64,000 nt of DNA from contig NZ_AZUR01000001.1 of assembly GCF_000527175.1 (NCBI RefSeq), positions 2,518,501-2,582,500 of the forward strand, written 5' to 3'. The notes below the pieces were generated by a model. It saw only the letters and a program-made list of their open reading frames with translations. It made no database searches and had not been told where the DNA came from. This document shows, piece by piece, positions 6,439 to 14,310 of this stretch (positions are counted from its first letter, which is position 1; each line of letters starts with the position of its first letter). Both the position numbers and the translations under genes were made by a program. Source of the stretch: Pseudogulbenkiania sp. MAI-1. GTDB lineage: Bacteria > Pseudomonadota > Gammaproteobacteria > Burkholderiales > Chromobacteriaceae.

Positions 6439-8049
6439 TCAATCCGAAGTGGCACGCGCAGGATCGCGGCGGACTGCACGTGCAGGATCGCTGACTGCAC
6501 GCACTGGTTCACTGAAAGCGGCACGCGAGTCGCGCGCCTCGCTCGCCTGCAGGTCAGCCCGTAGGGACTTCCACAACGACACGCACAAGCCCACCATCAC
6601 CACCAGGAACGGCGCAGCGACGATGATGGCCGCGGTCTGCAGCGCACCCAGGCCGCCCATCACCAGCAGCACCGCGGCGGCTCCACCGGCCAACGCCCCC
6701 CACAGCACCACCAGCCAGCGCGGCGGTTCCAGATCGCCGCGGGCGCATAGCATGCCCATGACGATGGAGCCCGCGTCGGCGCCCGAAATGAAGAACACGC
6801 CGACCAGCACGATGGCGGCAAACGAGGTCAACGCGGCGCCGGGATACTGAGCCAGCAGCATGAAGAGCGACACGGCCGGCCCTTGGCCCTTCACTGCTGC
6901 GGCGATGCCGCCGATGCCTGCCAGCTCCGAGTAGAGGGCCGAGCCGCCCATGATCGCGAACCATACCATCGTCACACCGCTGGGAATGAAGATGACGCCG
7001 ACGACGAACTCGCGGATGCTGCGGCCGCGCGAAATGCGCGCAATGAAGGTGCCCACGAACGGCGCCCAGGAAATCCACCAGGCCCAATAGAAGATGGTCC
7101 ACCCGGCCAGCCACTTGCCATCGCTGAAGGCCGCGGTACGGAACGACATCGGAATCAGTTCGCGCAGGTATTCGCCTATCGACTCGACCAGCGTGTTCAC
7201 GATGAACACGCTGGGACCCACCGCCGCCAAAAACAGCAGCAGCAGCACCGCGACCACCATGTTGAAGTTGCTCAGCCACTGCACCCCCTTGCCCACGCCG
7301 GAGATCGCGGAGAGGATGAAGAGCGCCGTCATCACCGCGATGATCGTCAAGGCAATGCTGGTCGATTCACCGGTATGCCATAGGTAGTTCAGACCGCTGT
7401 TGATCTGCTGCGCGCCCAGGCCGAGCGAGGTGGCGGTGCCGAACAGCGTGGCCAGAACCGCCAACACGTCGATCGACTTGCCTAGCGGCCCACGCACGCC
7501 TTTTTCGCCGATCAGGGGCGTAAAGGCACTGGAGATCAGGTTCGGCATCCCCTTGCGGAACGTGAAGTAGGCAATCACCAAGCCGACGATGGCGTAAATC
7601 GCCCAAGGGTGGAACGCCCAGTGGAAGTAGGCGTACACCATGGCCTCCTTGGCTGCTTCCCTGGTATGCGGCTGCGCCAGCCCATGCGGCGGCGTCATGA
7701 AGTGCGTGATCGGCTCGGCCACGCCCCAGAACATCAGCCCGATGCCCATGCCGACGCTGAACATCATCGCGACCCACGACGATGTGCTGAATTCAGGTTG
7801 TTCCCCGTCCTTGCCCAGCTTGATTCGGCCGAAGCGGCTTAAAGCCAGGAACAGGGCGAAGCCCAGGAATGTCGCGGTGGAGAGCACGAAGCTCCAGCCG
7901 AAACAGTCGATGACGTAATCCAGCAGCGCCTGCGTCGCCGTCTGCATGGCCTTGGGCGAGAGCGCCCCCCAGGCGACGAACGAGGTTGAAACCACGGCTG
8001 CCACCCAGAACACGCCCTTGTCGACACGTGACTCCGGTGTCTTTTGCAT
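6439..8049 (-). CDS. BCCT family osmolyte transporter
   Basis: 536 residues, about 12 membrane segments, inner membrane. The BCCT landmarks are present: the unwound-helix motif GMGIGLMFWGVAEP (about 100-113) and the aromatic box segment WAWWISWAPFVG (about 320-331). Such proteins take up glycine betaine, choline or carnitine with Na+ or H+. The C-terminal tail (about 495-536) is hydrophilic and contains near-repeats (AVSDPARAV, RRDPARATSD), reflected in duplicated DNA around 6450-6490; a charged C-tail senses osmolarity in BetP-type members. Start at 8049 has AGGAG 10 bases upstream. No betaine-synthesis genes are nearby, so substrate remains open. Confidence 0.93.
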   Translation of the reverse strand: MQKTPESRVDKGVFWVAAVVSTSFVAWGALSPKAMQTATQALLDYVIDCFGWSFVLSTATFLGFALFLALSRFGRIKLGKDGEQPEFSTSSWVAMMFSVGMGIGLMFWGVAEPITHFMTPPHGLAQPHTREAAKEAMVYAYFHWAFHPWAIYAIVGLVIAYFTFRKGMPNLISSAFTPLIGEKGVRGPLGKSIDVLAVLATLFGTATSLGLGAQQINSGLNYLWHTGESTSIALTIIAVMTALFILSAISGVGKGVQWLSNFNMVVAVLLLLFLAAVGPSVFIVNTLVESIGEYLRELIPMSFRTAAFSDGKWLAGWTIFYWAWWISWAPFVGTFIARISRGRSIREFVVGVIFIPSGVTMVWFAIMGGSALYSELAGIGGIAAAVKGQGPAVSLFMLLAQYPGAALTSFAAIVLVGVFFISGADAGSIVMGMLCARGDLEPPRWLVVLWGALAGGAAAVLLVMGGLGALQTAAIIVAAPFLVVMVGLCVSLWKSLRADLQASEARDSRAAFSEPVRAVSDPARAVRRDPARATSD

Positions 8050-8275
8050 ACTCTCTATCTCCTAAGATATGGGCCCGTCGCAGCGGGTTATAGTTATTGC
8101 CCCACGATGGTGGCGCACCGAGTGAGCGGCGGCTTGCGCATGGACGATGCCCACTGGTCCAAACCCGACTGGGCGCCGGCCTGGCCGGTCTCTCCTTGGC
8201 ACAAGATAGTGAGCGACCACACCGAGCGTTTTCTGCCATCGCGCCGGCCGGTATTTGGCGGCGGGGCTGAAGAGC
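8050..8275. other. Intergenic region upstream of the BCCT gene
   Basis: Holds the ribosome site of the BCCT gene and presumably its promoter, but I see no clear -35/-10 pair and no credible gene on either strand. Confidence 0.3.
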
Positions 8276-8322
8276 CAAGAAAAAGCCCCCGCCGGGCAGC
8301 ACGAAGGCTCCCGGCGGGGGCT
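8276..8322 (-). terminator. Terminator of the universal stress protein gene
   Basis: Perfect 13-bp stem AGCCCCCGCCGGG / CCCGGCGGGGGCT with a 13-base loop, followed on the minus strand by a run of T (the A-tract at 8279-8284). Classic rho-independent terminator. Confidence 0.9.
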
Positions 8323-8355
8323 GCATCAATGTGACAAACGGCCTGCGGCCCTCGC

Positions 8356-8784
8356 CTATTTCGCGACGGTCACCGGCACGTTGGCCAGCCGGATCACTTC
8401 CGACGTCACCGAACCGAGCAACAAATGGCCGAGACTGGAGTGCCCGTGCGAGCCCATCACGATGGTGTCGAGGCCGCGCTCGCGCGCGAAGTGCGCGATG
8501 GTGTCCGCGCTGTGGCCCACCGCGACGTGCACCTGGCACGGCAGACCGGCCTGCTCCAGCCGTTCCCGCCCGGCCTTGAGCGCTGCCTGACCCTGCTCGC
8601 GGTAATACTCCTGCAGGTCTTCATGGCTGATGAACATGCGCACGTGGCCGGATTCGAGCGGAACCTGCACGTTGAGCAGATGGACTTCCATGTCGCTCAC
8701 GGCAGCATGCAGCCGCAGCACGTAGTCGATGGCTTTCAAGGAGGGTTCCGAACCGTCCAGCGCCACCAGAATTCGCATCGTCAT
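8356..8784 (-). CDS. Universal stress protein (UspA family)
   Basis: 142 residues, starting MTMRILVALDGSEPS, the standard UspA first strand and Asp. The ATP-binding loop G-x2-G-x9-G-S/T is visible as MGSHGHSSLGHLLLGSVTS (about 111-129), so it is an ATP-binding type. AGGAGGG lies 8 bases before the first ATG; a second ATG two codons later is possible. It lies 15 bases downstream of the TerC-family gene on the same strand and is probably co-transcribed with it, ending at the 8276 terminator. Confidence 0.95.
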   Translation of the reverse strand: MTMRILVALDGSEPSLKAIDYVLRLHAAVSDMEVHLLNVQVPLESGHVRMFISHEDLQEYYREQGQAALKAGRERLEQAGLPCQVHVAVGHSADTIAHFARERGLDTIVMGSHGHSSLGHLLLGSVTSEVIRLANVPVTVAK

Positions 8785-8799
8785 GATTTGCCCTCCTGA

Positions 8800-9543
8800 T
8801 TAGTCGTTGCCGCTACGCGGCGTATCGCCCAGCGCGATTTCGTCGACCGGCGCCGATACCGCCGCGCCGGCCCGTTTCGCCACCAATGTGCCCACCACCA
8901 CCACGAGCAACGCGCCGGCTGCGGCCGAGGCGTAGTGCAGCCAGTGCGGCGCGTCGGCCAGGTAGGGCTTGACCATCACGTCGCCCAGCACCATGTCGCC
9001 GGCAATCCAGCCCAGCAAGGCCGCGCCCAGCGTGATCACCACCGGGAAGCGGTCCATCAGCTTGAGCACGAACTGGCTGCCCCAGACGATGATCGGGATG
9101 CTGATGAGGATACCGAACGCCACCAGCCCCAGCTCGCCCTTGGCGGCACCCGCCACGGCAATGACGTTGTCCAGGCTCATCACGGCATCGGCCACGATGA
9201 TGGTCTTGATCGCGCCCAGCAGATTGGAGCTACCCTCGATGCTGCCGTGGCCGTCGTCGTCCTCGGGCTGCAACAGCTTGATACCGATCCACAGCAACAG
9301 CAGCGCGCCGACCACCTTCAGGAACGGCAGTGCCAAGAGTTGCAGCGCAAAGAAGATCAGCACGATACGCAGCGCGATGGCCCCGGCCACTCCCCACAGA
9401 ATACCCTTGCGGCGCTGTTCTTCCGGCAACTTGCGGCAGGCCAGCGCGATCACCACGGCGTTGTCGCCGCCCAGCAGAATGTCGATAGCGACGATCTGCA
9501 GCACCGAGAGCCAGAATGTGGTCTCGAATAAAAACTCCGGCAT
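8800..9543 (-). CDS. TerC family membrane protein
   Basis: 247 residues with about seven membrane helices. The two acidic signature segments of TerC proteins are clear: LLGGDNAVVIALA (about 24-36) and ADAVMSLDNVIAVAG (about 117-131), each with Asp/Asn in the membrane; they form the metal site in the family. TerC/Alx/YjbE-type proteins export Mn2+ or protect metalated exported proteins. It heads a two-gene unit with the Usp gene. I looked for a yybP-ykoY manganese riboswitch upstream and saw none. Specific metal is not deducible. Confidence 0.9.
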   Translation of the reverse strand: MPEFLFETTFWLSVLQIVAIDILLGGDNAVVIALACRKLPEEQRRKGILWGVAGAIALRIVLIFFALQLLALPFLKVVGALLLLWIGIKLLQPEDDDGHGSIEGSSNLLGAIKTIIVADAVMSLDNVIAVAGAAKGELGLVAFGILISIPIIVWGSQFVLKLMDRFPVVITLGAALLGWIAGDMVLGDVMVKPYLADAPHWLHYASAAAGALLVVVVGTLVAKRAGAAVSAPVDEIALGDTPRSGND

Positions 9544-9584
9544 TACATCTCCTGTGAATAGTAATTATTGAATCGCTCAGGCAA

Positions 9585-9610
9585 TAAAGCCGGGCTCCAT
9601 GGCCCGGCTT
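9585..9610 (-). terminator. Terminator of the pca gene set
   Basis: AAGCCGGGC / GCCCGGCTT, perfect 9-bp stem with a 6-base loop; on the minus strand TTTATT follows. It sits downstream of the truncated pcaC and upstream of the TerC gene. Confidence 0.8.
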
Positions 9611-9637
9611 GCCGGTAACTGACGTGACGGAGCGAGA

Positions 9638-9877
9638 CTAGCCTTGCGCATCCATCTTTGCAAACACCGCCTCTACCAGGTGGAAGGCGGCGTTGGCCGC
9701 CGGCAGGCCGCAGTAGATGCCGGATTGCATCAGCACTTCCTTGATTTCGTCACGTGTCACGCCGTTATTAAACGCGGCTTTCAGGTGCATGCGCAACTCA
9801 TCCTCGCGGTTGAGCGCGATCCGCATGGCGATGGTGATCAGGCTGCGGCTGTGGCTATGATCCTCGATGGGGTGCAT
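9638..9877 (-). pseudogene. pcaC: Truncated 4-carboxymuconolactone decarboxylase
   Basis: Only 79 codons remain. From SRSLITIAMRIALN onward the protein matches the C-terminal two-thirds of PcaC (NNGVTRDEIKEV, IYCGLPAANAAFH). The normal protein is about 125-135 residues and has about 50 more residues in front, including the HAWGDIWTRPGL-type segment, which is missing. The front here is MHPIEDHSH, with no family resemblance. The ATG overlaps the pcaD end region, so the deletion is in frame with a usable start. PcaC decarboxylates gamma-carboxymuconolactone; a protein lacking its first helices is unlikely to fold into the usual hexamer. An intact but distant relative lies at 29019. Confidence 0.8.
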
Positions 9878-9881
9878 CCGC

Positions 9882-10661
9882 TCAGGCGAGCAGAAAGTCC
9901 ACCACGGCGCGGTTGAATTCGGCGGCGGCTTCGACGTTGGAGAGGTGGGAGGCATCCAGTTCCACCAGCTTCGACCCGGCAATCTGCTCGACCAGGTAGC
10001 GCGCATCCTCGGTGGTGGTCACCGGATCGTGCCGGCCGCTGATCACCAGCGTCGGTGCGCTGATGCGGGCGACGTCCTGGCGCAGATCAGCCTTCTCCAG
10101 CGCGTCGCAGCACGCGGCGTAGCCGGCCTGCGGGCTGGAGCGTAATTGTTGCAGCAGCATGTCGACCAGCTCCGGCTGGTGCTGGATGAAATGCGGGGTG
10201 AACCAGCGGCTGGCGGCGCCATCGGCCACTTCGGGCATGCCTTCGTCACGCACCAGGCGGGCGCGGTCCTGCCAGCCCTCTGCGGTGCCGACCCGTGCGG
10301 CGGTATTGCTGACCACCAGCTTGTTGAGGCGCTCGGGAGCGTTGATGCCCAGCCACAGGCCGGTGAGGCCGCCCATCGAAATACCGCAGAAGTGCGCACG
10401 CTCGATCCCGAGCGCGTCCAGCAGGCCCAACACGTCGCGGCCGAGCCTGTCGATCGTGTACGGACCGGGCACCGGGGTCGATTTGCCATGGCCGCGCGTG
10501 TCGTAGCGGAGCAGCTGGAATTTCCAGCGCAGCGCGTCCAGTTGAGGCGCCCACATGTCCATGGTGGTGCCGAGCGAGTTGGACAGCACCAGCACCGGCG
10601 CACCGGCCAGGCCGTCGAGGTCGTAGTGGATGGTGCAGGTATCGAGTTTGATGGTAGACAT
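9882..10661 (-). CDS. pcaD: 3-oxoadipate enol-lactonase
   Basis: 259-residue alpha/beta hydrolase of normal PcaD length. Catalytic triad: Ser in GISMGG (about 95), Asp in SGRHDPVTT, His in DASHLSN. The opening LVLSNSLGTTMDMW is a PcaD hallmark. It hydrolyses beta-ketoadipate enol-lactone to beta-ketoadipate in the protocatechuate branch. It starts 2 bases after the pcaB remnant stop, and the pcaC remnant follows with 4 bases between. The gene appears intact although both flanking pca genes are broken, so its substrate may no longer be made in this cell. Confidence 0.95.
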   Translation of the reverse strand: MSTIKLDTCTIHYDLDGLAGAPVLVLSNSLGTTMDMWAPQLDALRWKFQLLRYDTRGHGKSTPVPGPYTIDRLGRDVLGLLDALGIERAHFCGISMGGLTGLWLGINAPERLNKLVVSNTAARVGTAEGWQDRARLVRDEGMPEVADGAASRWFTPHFIQHQPELVDMLLQQLRSSPQAGYAACCDALEKADLRQDVARISAPTLVISGRHDPVTTTEDARYLVEQIAGSKLVELDASHLSNVEAAAEFNRAVVDFLLA

Positions 10662-10663
10662 GA

Positions 10664-10954
10664 TCAGTTTCCTGCCAGTGCGGCGGCCAGTACGCGCTCG
10701 ATCGGCGCGTCGGCTACGCCGGTGTAGTTGACGGGGTCCAACAGGCGATTCAATTCTTCATAGGACAAATGCGCGGTGATGCGGGGCTCCTGCACCATGG
10801 CCGAGAACACGTTGCCGACCAGCGCCGGCACGCGCACGGCAGACAGCACGATGGCCGGGCTGACCGGGTTGCGCTTGTGCGGCATGGTCGAGGAGCCTCC
10901 CCGGCCCTCGCCGGCCGGTTCGAACACTTCGGCCACGTCGGTCTGCATCAACCG
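10664..10954 (-). pseudogene. pcaB: Remnant of 3-carboxy-cis,cis-muconate cycloisomerase
   Basis: About 95 codons of a gene that normally has about 450. The remnant starts at LMQTDVAEVFEPAGEG, keeps the fumarase/aspartase-family signature GGSSTMPHKRNPV, runs to VFSAMVQE and then jumps to the C-terminal end PRITAHLSYEELNRLLDP. So the N-terminal 60 % and an internal block of roughly 80-100 residues are gone, with frame kept. The sequence upstream of LMQTD has no PcaB resemblance and abuts a small hairpin. It cannot be an active cycloisomerase. Confidence 0.88.
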
Positions 10955-10956
10955 CC

Positions 10957-10979
10957 TTGGCTTTCCTTGAAAAAGCCAA
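10957..10979. repeat. 8-bp inverted repeat at the pcaB breakpoint
   Basis: TTGGCTTT / AAAGCCAA with a 7-base loop lies exactly where resemblance to PcaB begins. It may mark the deletion junction or serve as a second terminator hairpin after pcaF. Confidence 0.35.
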
Positions 10980-11033
10980 CAGACCCGGCCGGTTTGGGCG
11001 AGCCTGTCGGTGTCGTTTCAACGGGTTCTTGCG

Positions 11034-11067
11034 TTAGGGCGTGCCATCCATTGATGACACGCCCTAA
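11034..11067 (-). terminator. Hairpin after pcaF
   Basis: TTAGGGCGTG / CACGCCCTAA, perfect 10-bp stem with a 14-base loop just after the pcaF stop. No T-tract on the minus strand. It may separate pcaIJF from the downstream pca remnants. Confidence 0.5.
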
Positions 11068-11070
11068 GCA

Positions 11071-12273
11071 TCATACGCGCTCGATGATCAGCGCGATGCC
11101 CTGCCCCACGCCGATGCACATCGTACACAGCGCGTAACGGCCGCCGGTGCGGGCCAGCTGGTAGGCCGCCGTGGTCACCAAGCGCGCGCCGGAGGCGCCG
11201 AGCGGGTGGCCGATGGCGATGGCGCCGCCGTTCGGGTTGACGCGCGCATCGTCGTCGGCGAGGCCGTGATCGCGGGTCACCGCCAGTGCCTGCGCGGCGA
11301 AGGCTTCGTTGAGCTCGATCAGGTCGATCTGGTCCAGCGTCAGCCCGGCCTTGGCCAGTACCTTGCGGATCGCCGGCGCCGGGCCGAAGCCCATGATGCG
11401 CGGCGCCACGCCGGCGGTGGCCATCGCCACGATACGGGCGCGCGGCGTCAGGCCATAGCGGCTGGCGGCGGCTTCATTGGCCAGCAGCAGGGCGCAGGCG
11501 CCGTCGTTGACGCCGGAGGCATTCCCGGCAGTCACGCTGCCGTCCGGACGCACCACACCCTTCAGCTTAGCCAATGCTTCCGGCGTAGTGGCGCGCGGAT
11601 GCTCGTCCTTGGCGAACACGATCGCCTCGCCCTTCTTCTGGGCGATGGTGACCGGGATCAGTTCGTCGGCAAAACGGCCGGCTTCATGTGCTGCGGCGTA
11701 ACGCTGCTGGCTGCGCAGCGCGAAGGCGTCCTGGTCGGCACGGCTGATGGCGAAATCGGTCGCGACGTTTTCGGCGGTTTCCGGCATCGAATCGACGCCG
11801 TACTGCGCCTTCATCAGCGGGTTGACGAAACGCCAGCCGATGGTGGTGTCCTCGATCTTCATGTTGCGCGAGAACGCGGTGTCGGCCTTGCCCATCACGT
11901 ACGGGGCGCGGCTCATGCTCTCGACGCCGCCGGCGATCATCAGGCTGGTCTCGCCGCTCTTGATGGCGCGCGCGGCGATGCCGATCGCATCCAGGCTCGA
12001 ACCGCACAGACGGTTGACGGTGCTGCCCGGCACCTCTTGCGGCAGCCCGGCCAGCAAGGAGGACATGCGTGCCACGTTGCGGTTGTCTTCGCCGGCCTGG
12101 TTGGCGCAACCGTAGATCACGTCGTCGATGGCGCCCCAGTCGACGCTGGGGTTGCGCTCGATCAGGGCCTTGATCGGCAAGGCGCCGAGGTCGTCGGCAC
12201 GCACCGAGGACAAGGTGCCGCCGTAGCGGCCGAAGGGGGTGCGGATCGCGTCGCAGATGTAGGCGTTTTCCAT
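11071..12273 (-). CDS. pcaF: Beta-ketoadipyl-CoA thiolase
   Basis: 400 residues, full length for a degradative thiolase. Active-site Cys90 in RLCGSSLDA, His in AIGHPLGASGARL (about 356) and the second Cys in CTMCIGVGQG (about 386). The specific start ICDAIRTPFGRYGG and the segment ENVATDFAISRADQDAFA fit PcaF/PaaJ. It cleaves 3-oxoadipyl-CoA to succinyl-CoA and acetyl-CoA. It follows pcaJ with 24 bases between, completing pcaIJF, which by itself can still serve other routes to beta-ketoadipate. AGGA lies 8 bases before the ATG. Confidence 0.96.
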   Translation of the reverse strand: MENAYICDAIRTPFGRYGGTLSSVRADDLGALPIKALIERNPSVDWGAIDDVIYGCANQAGEDNRNVARMSSLLAGLPQEVPGSTVNRLCGSSLDAIGIAARAIKSGETSLMIAGGVESMSRAPYVMGKADTAFSRNMKIEDTTIGWRFVNPLMKAQYGVDSMPETAENVATDFAISRADQDAFALRSQQRYAAAHEAGRFADELIPVTIAQKKGEAIVFAKDEHPRATTPEALAKLKGVVRPDGSVTAGNASGVNDGACALLLANEAAASRYGLTPRARIVAMATAGVAPRIMGFGPAPAIRKVLAKAGLTLDQIDLIELNEAFAAQALAVTRDHGLADDDARVNPNGGAIAIGHPLGASGARLVTTAAYQLARTGGRYALCTMCIGVGQGIALIIERV

Positions 12274-12297
12274 GGTCTATTCCTTTGCAGCGGCCAA

Positions 12298-12939
12298 TCA
12301 GGCGGCCAGCTTGAGCGGCACCGGGGTCAGGCGCTGCAGTTCGTCGAAGTCCAGTCCTTCCACCATCTCGAGCACCACCAGCCCATCCGGGGTGACGTCG
12401 ATCACGGCGAGGTCGGTGTAGATGCGGTCGACGCAGCCGATGCCGGTCACCGGGTAGCCGCAGCGCTCGACGATCTTGCATTCGCCGCTCTTGGTCAGGT
12501 GATCCATCATCACGTACACCTTCTTGGCGCCGATGGCGAGGTCCATCGCGCCGCCCACCGCCGGGATCGCGTCCGGGGCGCCGGTGTGCCAGTTGGCGAG
12601 ATCGCCCTTCTTCGATACCTGGAAGGCGCCCAGCACGCAGATGTCGAGATGACCGCCGCGCATCATCGCGAACGAGTCGCCATGGTGGAAGAAGGCGCCG
12701 CCGTCGAGCAGCGTCACCGGTTCCTTACCGGCGTTGATCAGTTCCGGGTCTTCCTCGCCGGGGGCCGGCGCCGGGCCCATGCCAAGCAGGCCGTTTTCGC
12801 TGTGCAGGAAGATTTCGCGGTCTTTCGGCAGGTAGTTGGCCACCTTGGTCGGCAGGCCGATGCCCAGGTTGACGTAGGAGCCTTCGGGAATGTCGCGGGC
12901 CACGCGTTCGGCCATCTGGTCGCGGGTGAGTTTGTTCAT
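12298..12939 (-). CDS. pcaJ: 3-oxoadipate CoA-transferase subunit B
   Basis: 213 residues. The catalytic glutamate is in HSENGLLG (about 50), within the SxENG signature of family-I CoA transferase beta subunits; the glycine loop YVNLGIGLPT precedes it. With PcaI it moves CoA from succinyl-CoA to beta-ketoadipate. The start at 12939 is preceded by AAAGGAG 8 bases upstream; the longer open frame has no support. It starts 13 bases after pcaI. Other family members (acetoacetate transferase) are close, but the pca context decides. Confidence 0.95.
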   Translation of the reverse strand: MNKLTRDQMAERVARDIPEGSYVNLGIGLPTKVANYLPKDREIFLHSENGLLGMGPAPAPGEEDPELINAGKEPVTLLDGGAFFHHGDSFAMMRGGHLDICVLGAFQVSKKGDLANWHTGAPDAIPAVGGAMDLAIGAKKVYVMMDHLTKSGECKIVERCGYPVTGIGCVDRIYTDLAVIDVTPDGLVVLEMVEGLDFDELQRLTPVPLKLAA

Positions 12940-12952
12940 GGTGTCTGCTCCT

Positions 12953-13639
12953 TTACGCCACACGCGCCGACGCGGCGCCCGATACAGCCACAACGCGCTG
13001 CACAAAGATGCCCGGGGTCACGATCACTTCCGGATCAAGCGCACCCAGCGGCACGATCTCGCTCACCTGGGCGATGGTGGTGGTGGCGGCGGCGGCCATG
13101 ATCGGGCCGAAGTTGCGCGCGCTCTTGCGGTACACCAGGTTGCCCCAGCGGTCGCCCTGCTGCGCCTTGATCAGCGCGAAGTCGGCCTTGATCGGGTATT
13201 CGAGCACGTAGTGCTTGCCGTCGATCTCGCGCGTTTCCTTGCCTTCGGCCAGCAGCGTGCCGTAGCCGGTCGGGGTGAAGATGGCGCCGAGGCCCGCGCC
13301 GGCGGCCTGGATACGGGCAGCGAGGTTGCCCTGCGGCACCAGCTCGAGCTGGATCTCGCCGGCGCGGTACAGCGCGTCGAACACGTGCGAATCGGCCTGG
13401 CGCGGGAAGGAGCAGATGATCTTCTTGACGCGGCGGGCCTTCAGCAGTGCCGCAAGACCGATCTCGCCGTTGCCGGCATTGTTGTTGACGATGGTGAGGT
13501 CTTTGGCACCTTGCGCGATCAGCGCGTCGATCAGCTCGGCAGGCTGCCCCGCCGTGCCGAAGCCGCCGATCATCACGGTGGCACCGTCGAAGATGCCGGC
13601 CACCGCCTCCTCAAGGGAGGCAACGGTCTTGTCGATCAT
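12953..13639 (-). CDS. pcaI: 3-oxoadipate CoA-transferase subunit A
   Basis: 228 residues, the usual PcaI length. The CoA-transferase alpha signature is visible (ATVMIGGFGTAGQP, about 21-34) and the segment NNNAGNGEIGLAALL is typical. First gene of pcaIJF. The start at 13639 has GGGAG 9 bases upstream. About 170 bp upstream is a PcaR-box-like operator (13817-13847) overlapping a TTGACG-18-TACATT promoter, so it is presumably activated by PcaR at 16009 in response to beta-ketoadipate. Confidence 0.95.
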   Translation of the reverse strand: MIDKTVASLEEAVAGIFDGATVMIGGFGTAGQPAELIDALIAQGAKDLTIVNNNAGNGEIGLAALLKARRVKKIICSFPRQADSHVFDALYRAGEIQLELVPQGNLAARIQAAGAGLGAIFTPTGYGTLLAEGKETREIDGKHYVLEYPIKADFALIKAQQGDRWGNLVYRKSARNFGPIMAAAATTTIAQVSEIVPLGALDPEVIVTPGIFVQRVVAVSGAASARVA

Positions 13640-13783
13640 GGTCTCGCTCCCGTCCCACCCTTCTGTAGCGGATGGGATCCATTGCTTGGGTTGATGAACG
13701 TGCCCTGTACGGGCTGACGCCGCCGGCCGTGAGCGCTCTGGCAAAACGAGCGATGACCGAACATGACGTCTATTAACGAACAC

Positions 13784-13847
13784 AATGTAGGTCGCCGCCC
13801 TCCCCAGCGTCAAGGGCGATTATCGAAATAACGTGCGTATATCGCAC
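13784..13847 (-). promoter_or_regulatory. pcaI promoter with PcaR-box-like operator
   Basis: On the minus strand TTTCGATAATCGCCC (13817-13825 core) differs at two positions from the PcaR box GTTCGATAATCGCAC that I recall from Pseudomonas putida. A second palindrome GTGCGTATATCGCAC lies at 13833-13847. A -35-like TTGACG (13808-13813) and TACATT (13784-13789) are 18 bases apart, so the box sits directly upstream of the -35, as expected for an activator. Confidence 0.6.
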
Positions 13848-13918
13848 AGTTTTTAAGTGAGCCCGTTTTCCTCACAGAGCAGGCGGCCGATGCTCCAAAG
13901 CGTCTAATCAAATGGCCG

Positions 13919-14300
13919 GCGGCCCTTCCAGGCGGGAAGAGACAGGATGCAACACAGCCTCGAGCGCGCCGAACGCAAGTTCGACCCGATGCAGGAACTC
14001 GGCACCAACCGCATACTGGTTTGCAGCAGCGTGCAGCCGGAGGTGATCCGCGACGACATGGTGATAGCCGGCGCACCCCCGCCCTTCGACGTCGCGCGCA
14101 TCGACCCCAACACCTGCGTCGGTGAAGTCGTGATGAGATAGGAATACACTCCCCTGCTACGCACCGCGATGGACAAGGGCTGCCCGGTGCAGGCCGGCAC
14201 CGACATGCTGTTCGAAATGATCCCCGCCTACCTGGAGCTCTTCGGCTTCGGCACCACCACCGCGGAAGAGCTGCACGCCGTCGCGCAAATCAACTACTGA
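13919..14300 (+). pseudogene. Fused remnants: dehydroshikimate dehydratase fragment + shikimate/quinate dehydrogenase tail
   Basis: The frame from about 13919 carries SLERAERKFDPMQELGTN and RILVCSSVQPEVIRDD, as in the TIM-barrel 3-dehydroshikimate dehydratases (QuiC/AsbF-like). It then switches to PPFDVARIDPNTCVGEVVM and, after an in-frame TAG at 14138-14140, continues as EYTPLLRTAMDKGCPVQAG, DMLFEMIPAYLELFGFG, which is the C-terminus of an AroE-type shikimate/quinate dehydrogenase. So two catabolic genes were joined by a deletion of more than 1 kb, and the fusion then gained a nonsense codon. It is directly followed by aroQ. Both parts belong to the quinate-to-protocatechuate route that would feed the pca genes. 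Confidence 0.75.
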
Positions 14301-14310
14301 CAAGGATGGA

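Noticed and set aside
9544..9637. yybP-ykoY manganese riboswitch upstream of the TerC-family gene
   Set aside because: The spacer is under 100 bases and mostly the terminator of the pca genes; none of the conserved yybP-ykoY loops is visible.
11206..13101. Very long open frame on the plus strand opposite pcaF and pcaJ
   Set aside because: It is the antisense shadow of GC-rich genes with strong families on the other strand; its translation is low-complexity His/Arg/Gly-rich and has no ribosome site. The same holds for long frames opposite bamA, rseP, the aldehyde dehydrogenases and the chemotaxis receptor.
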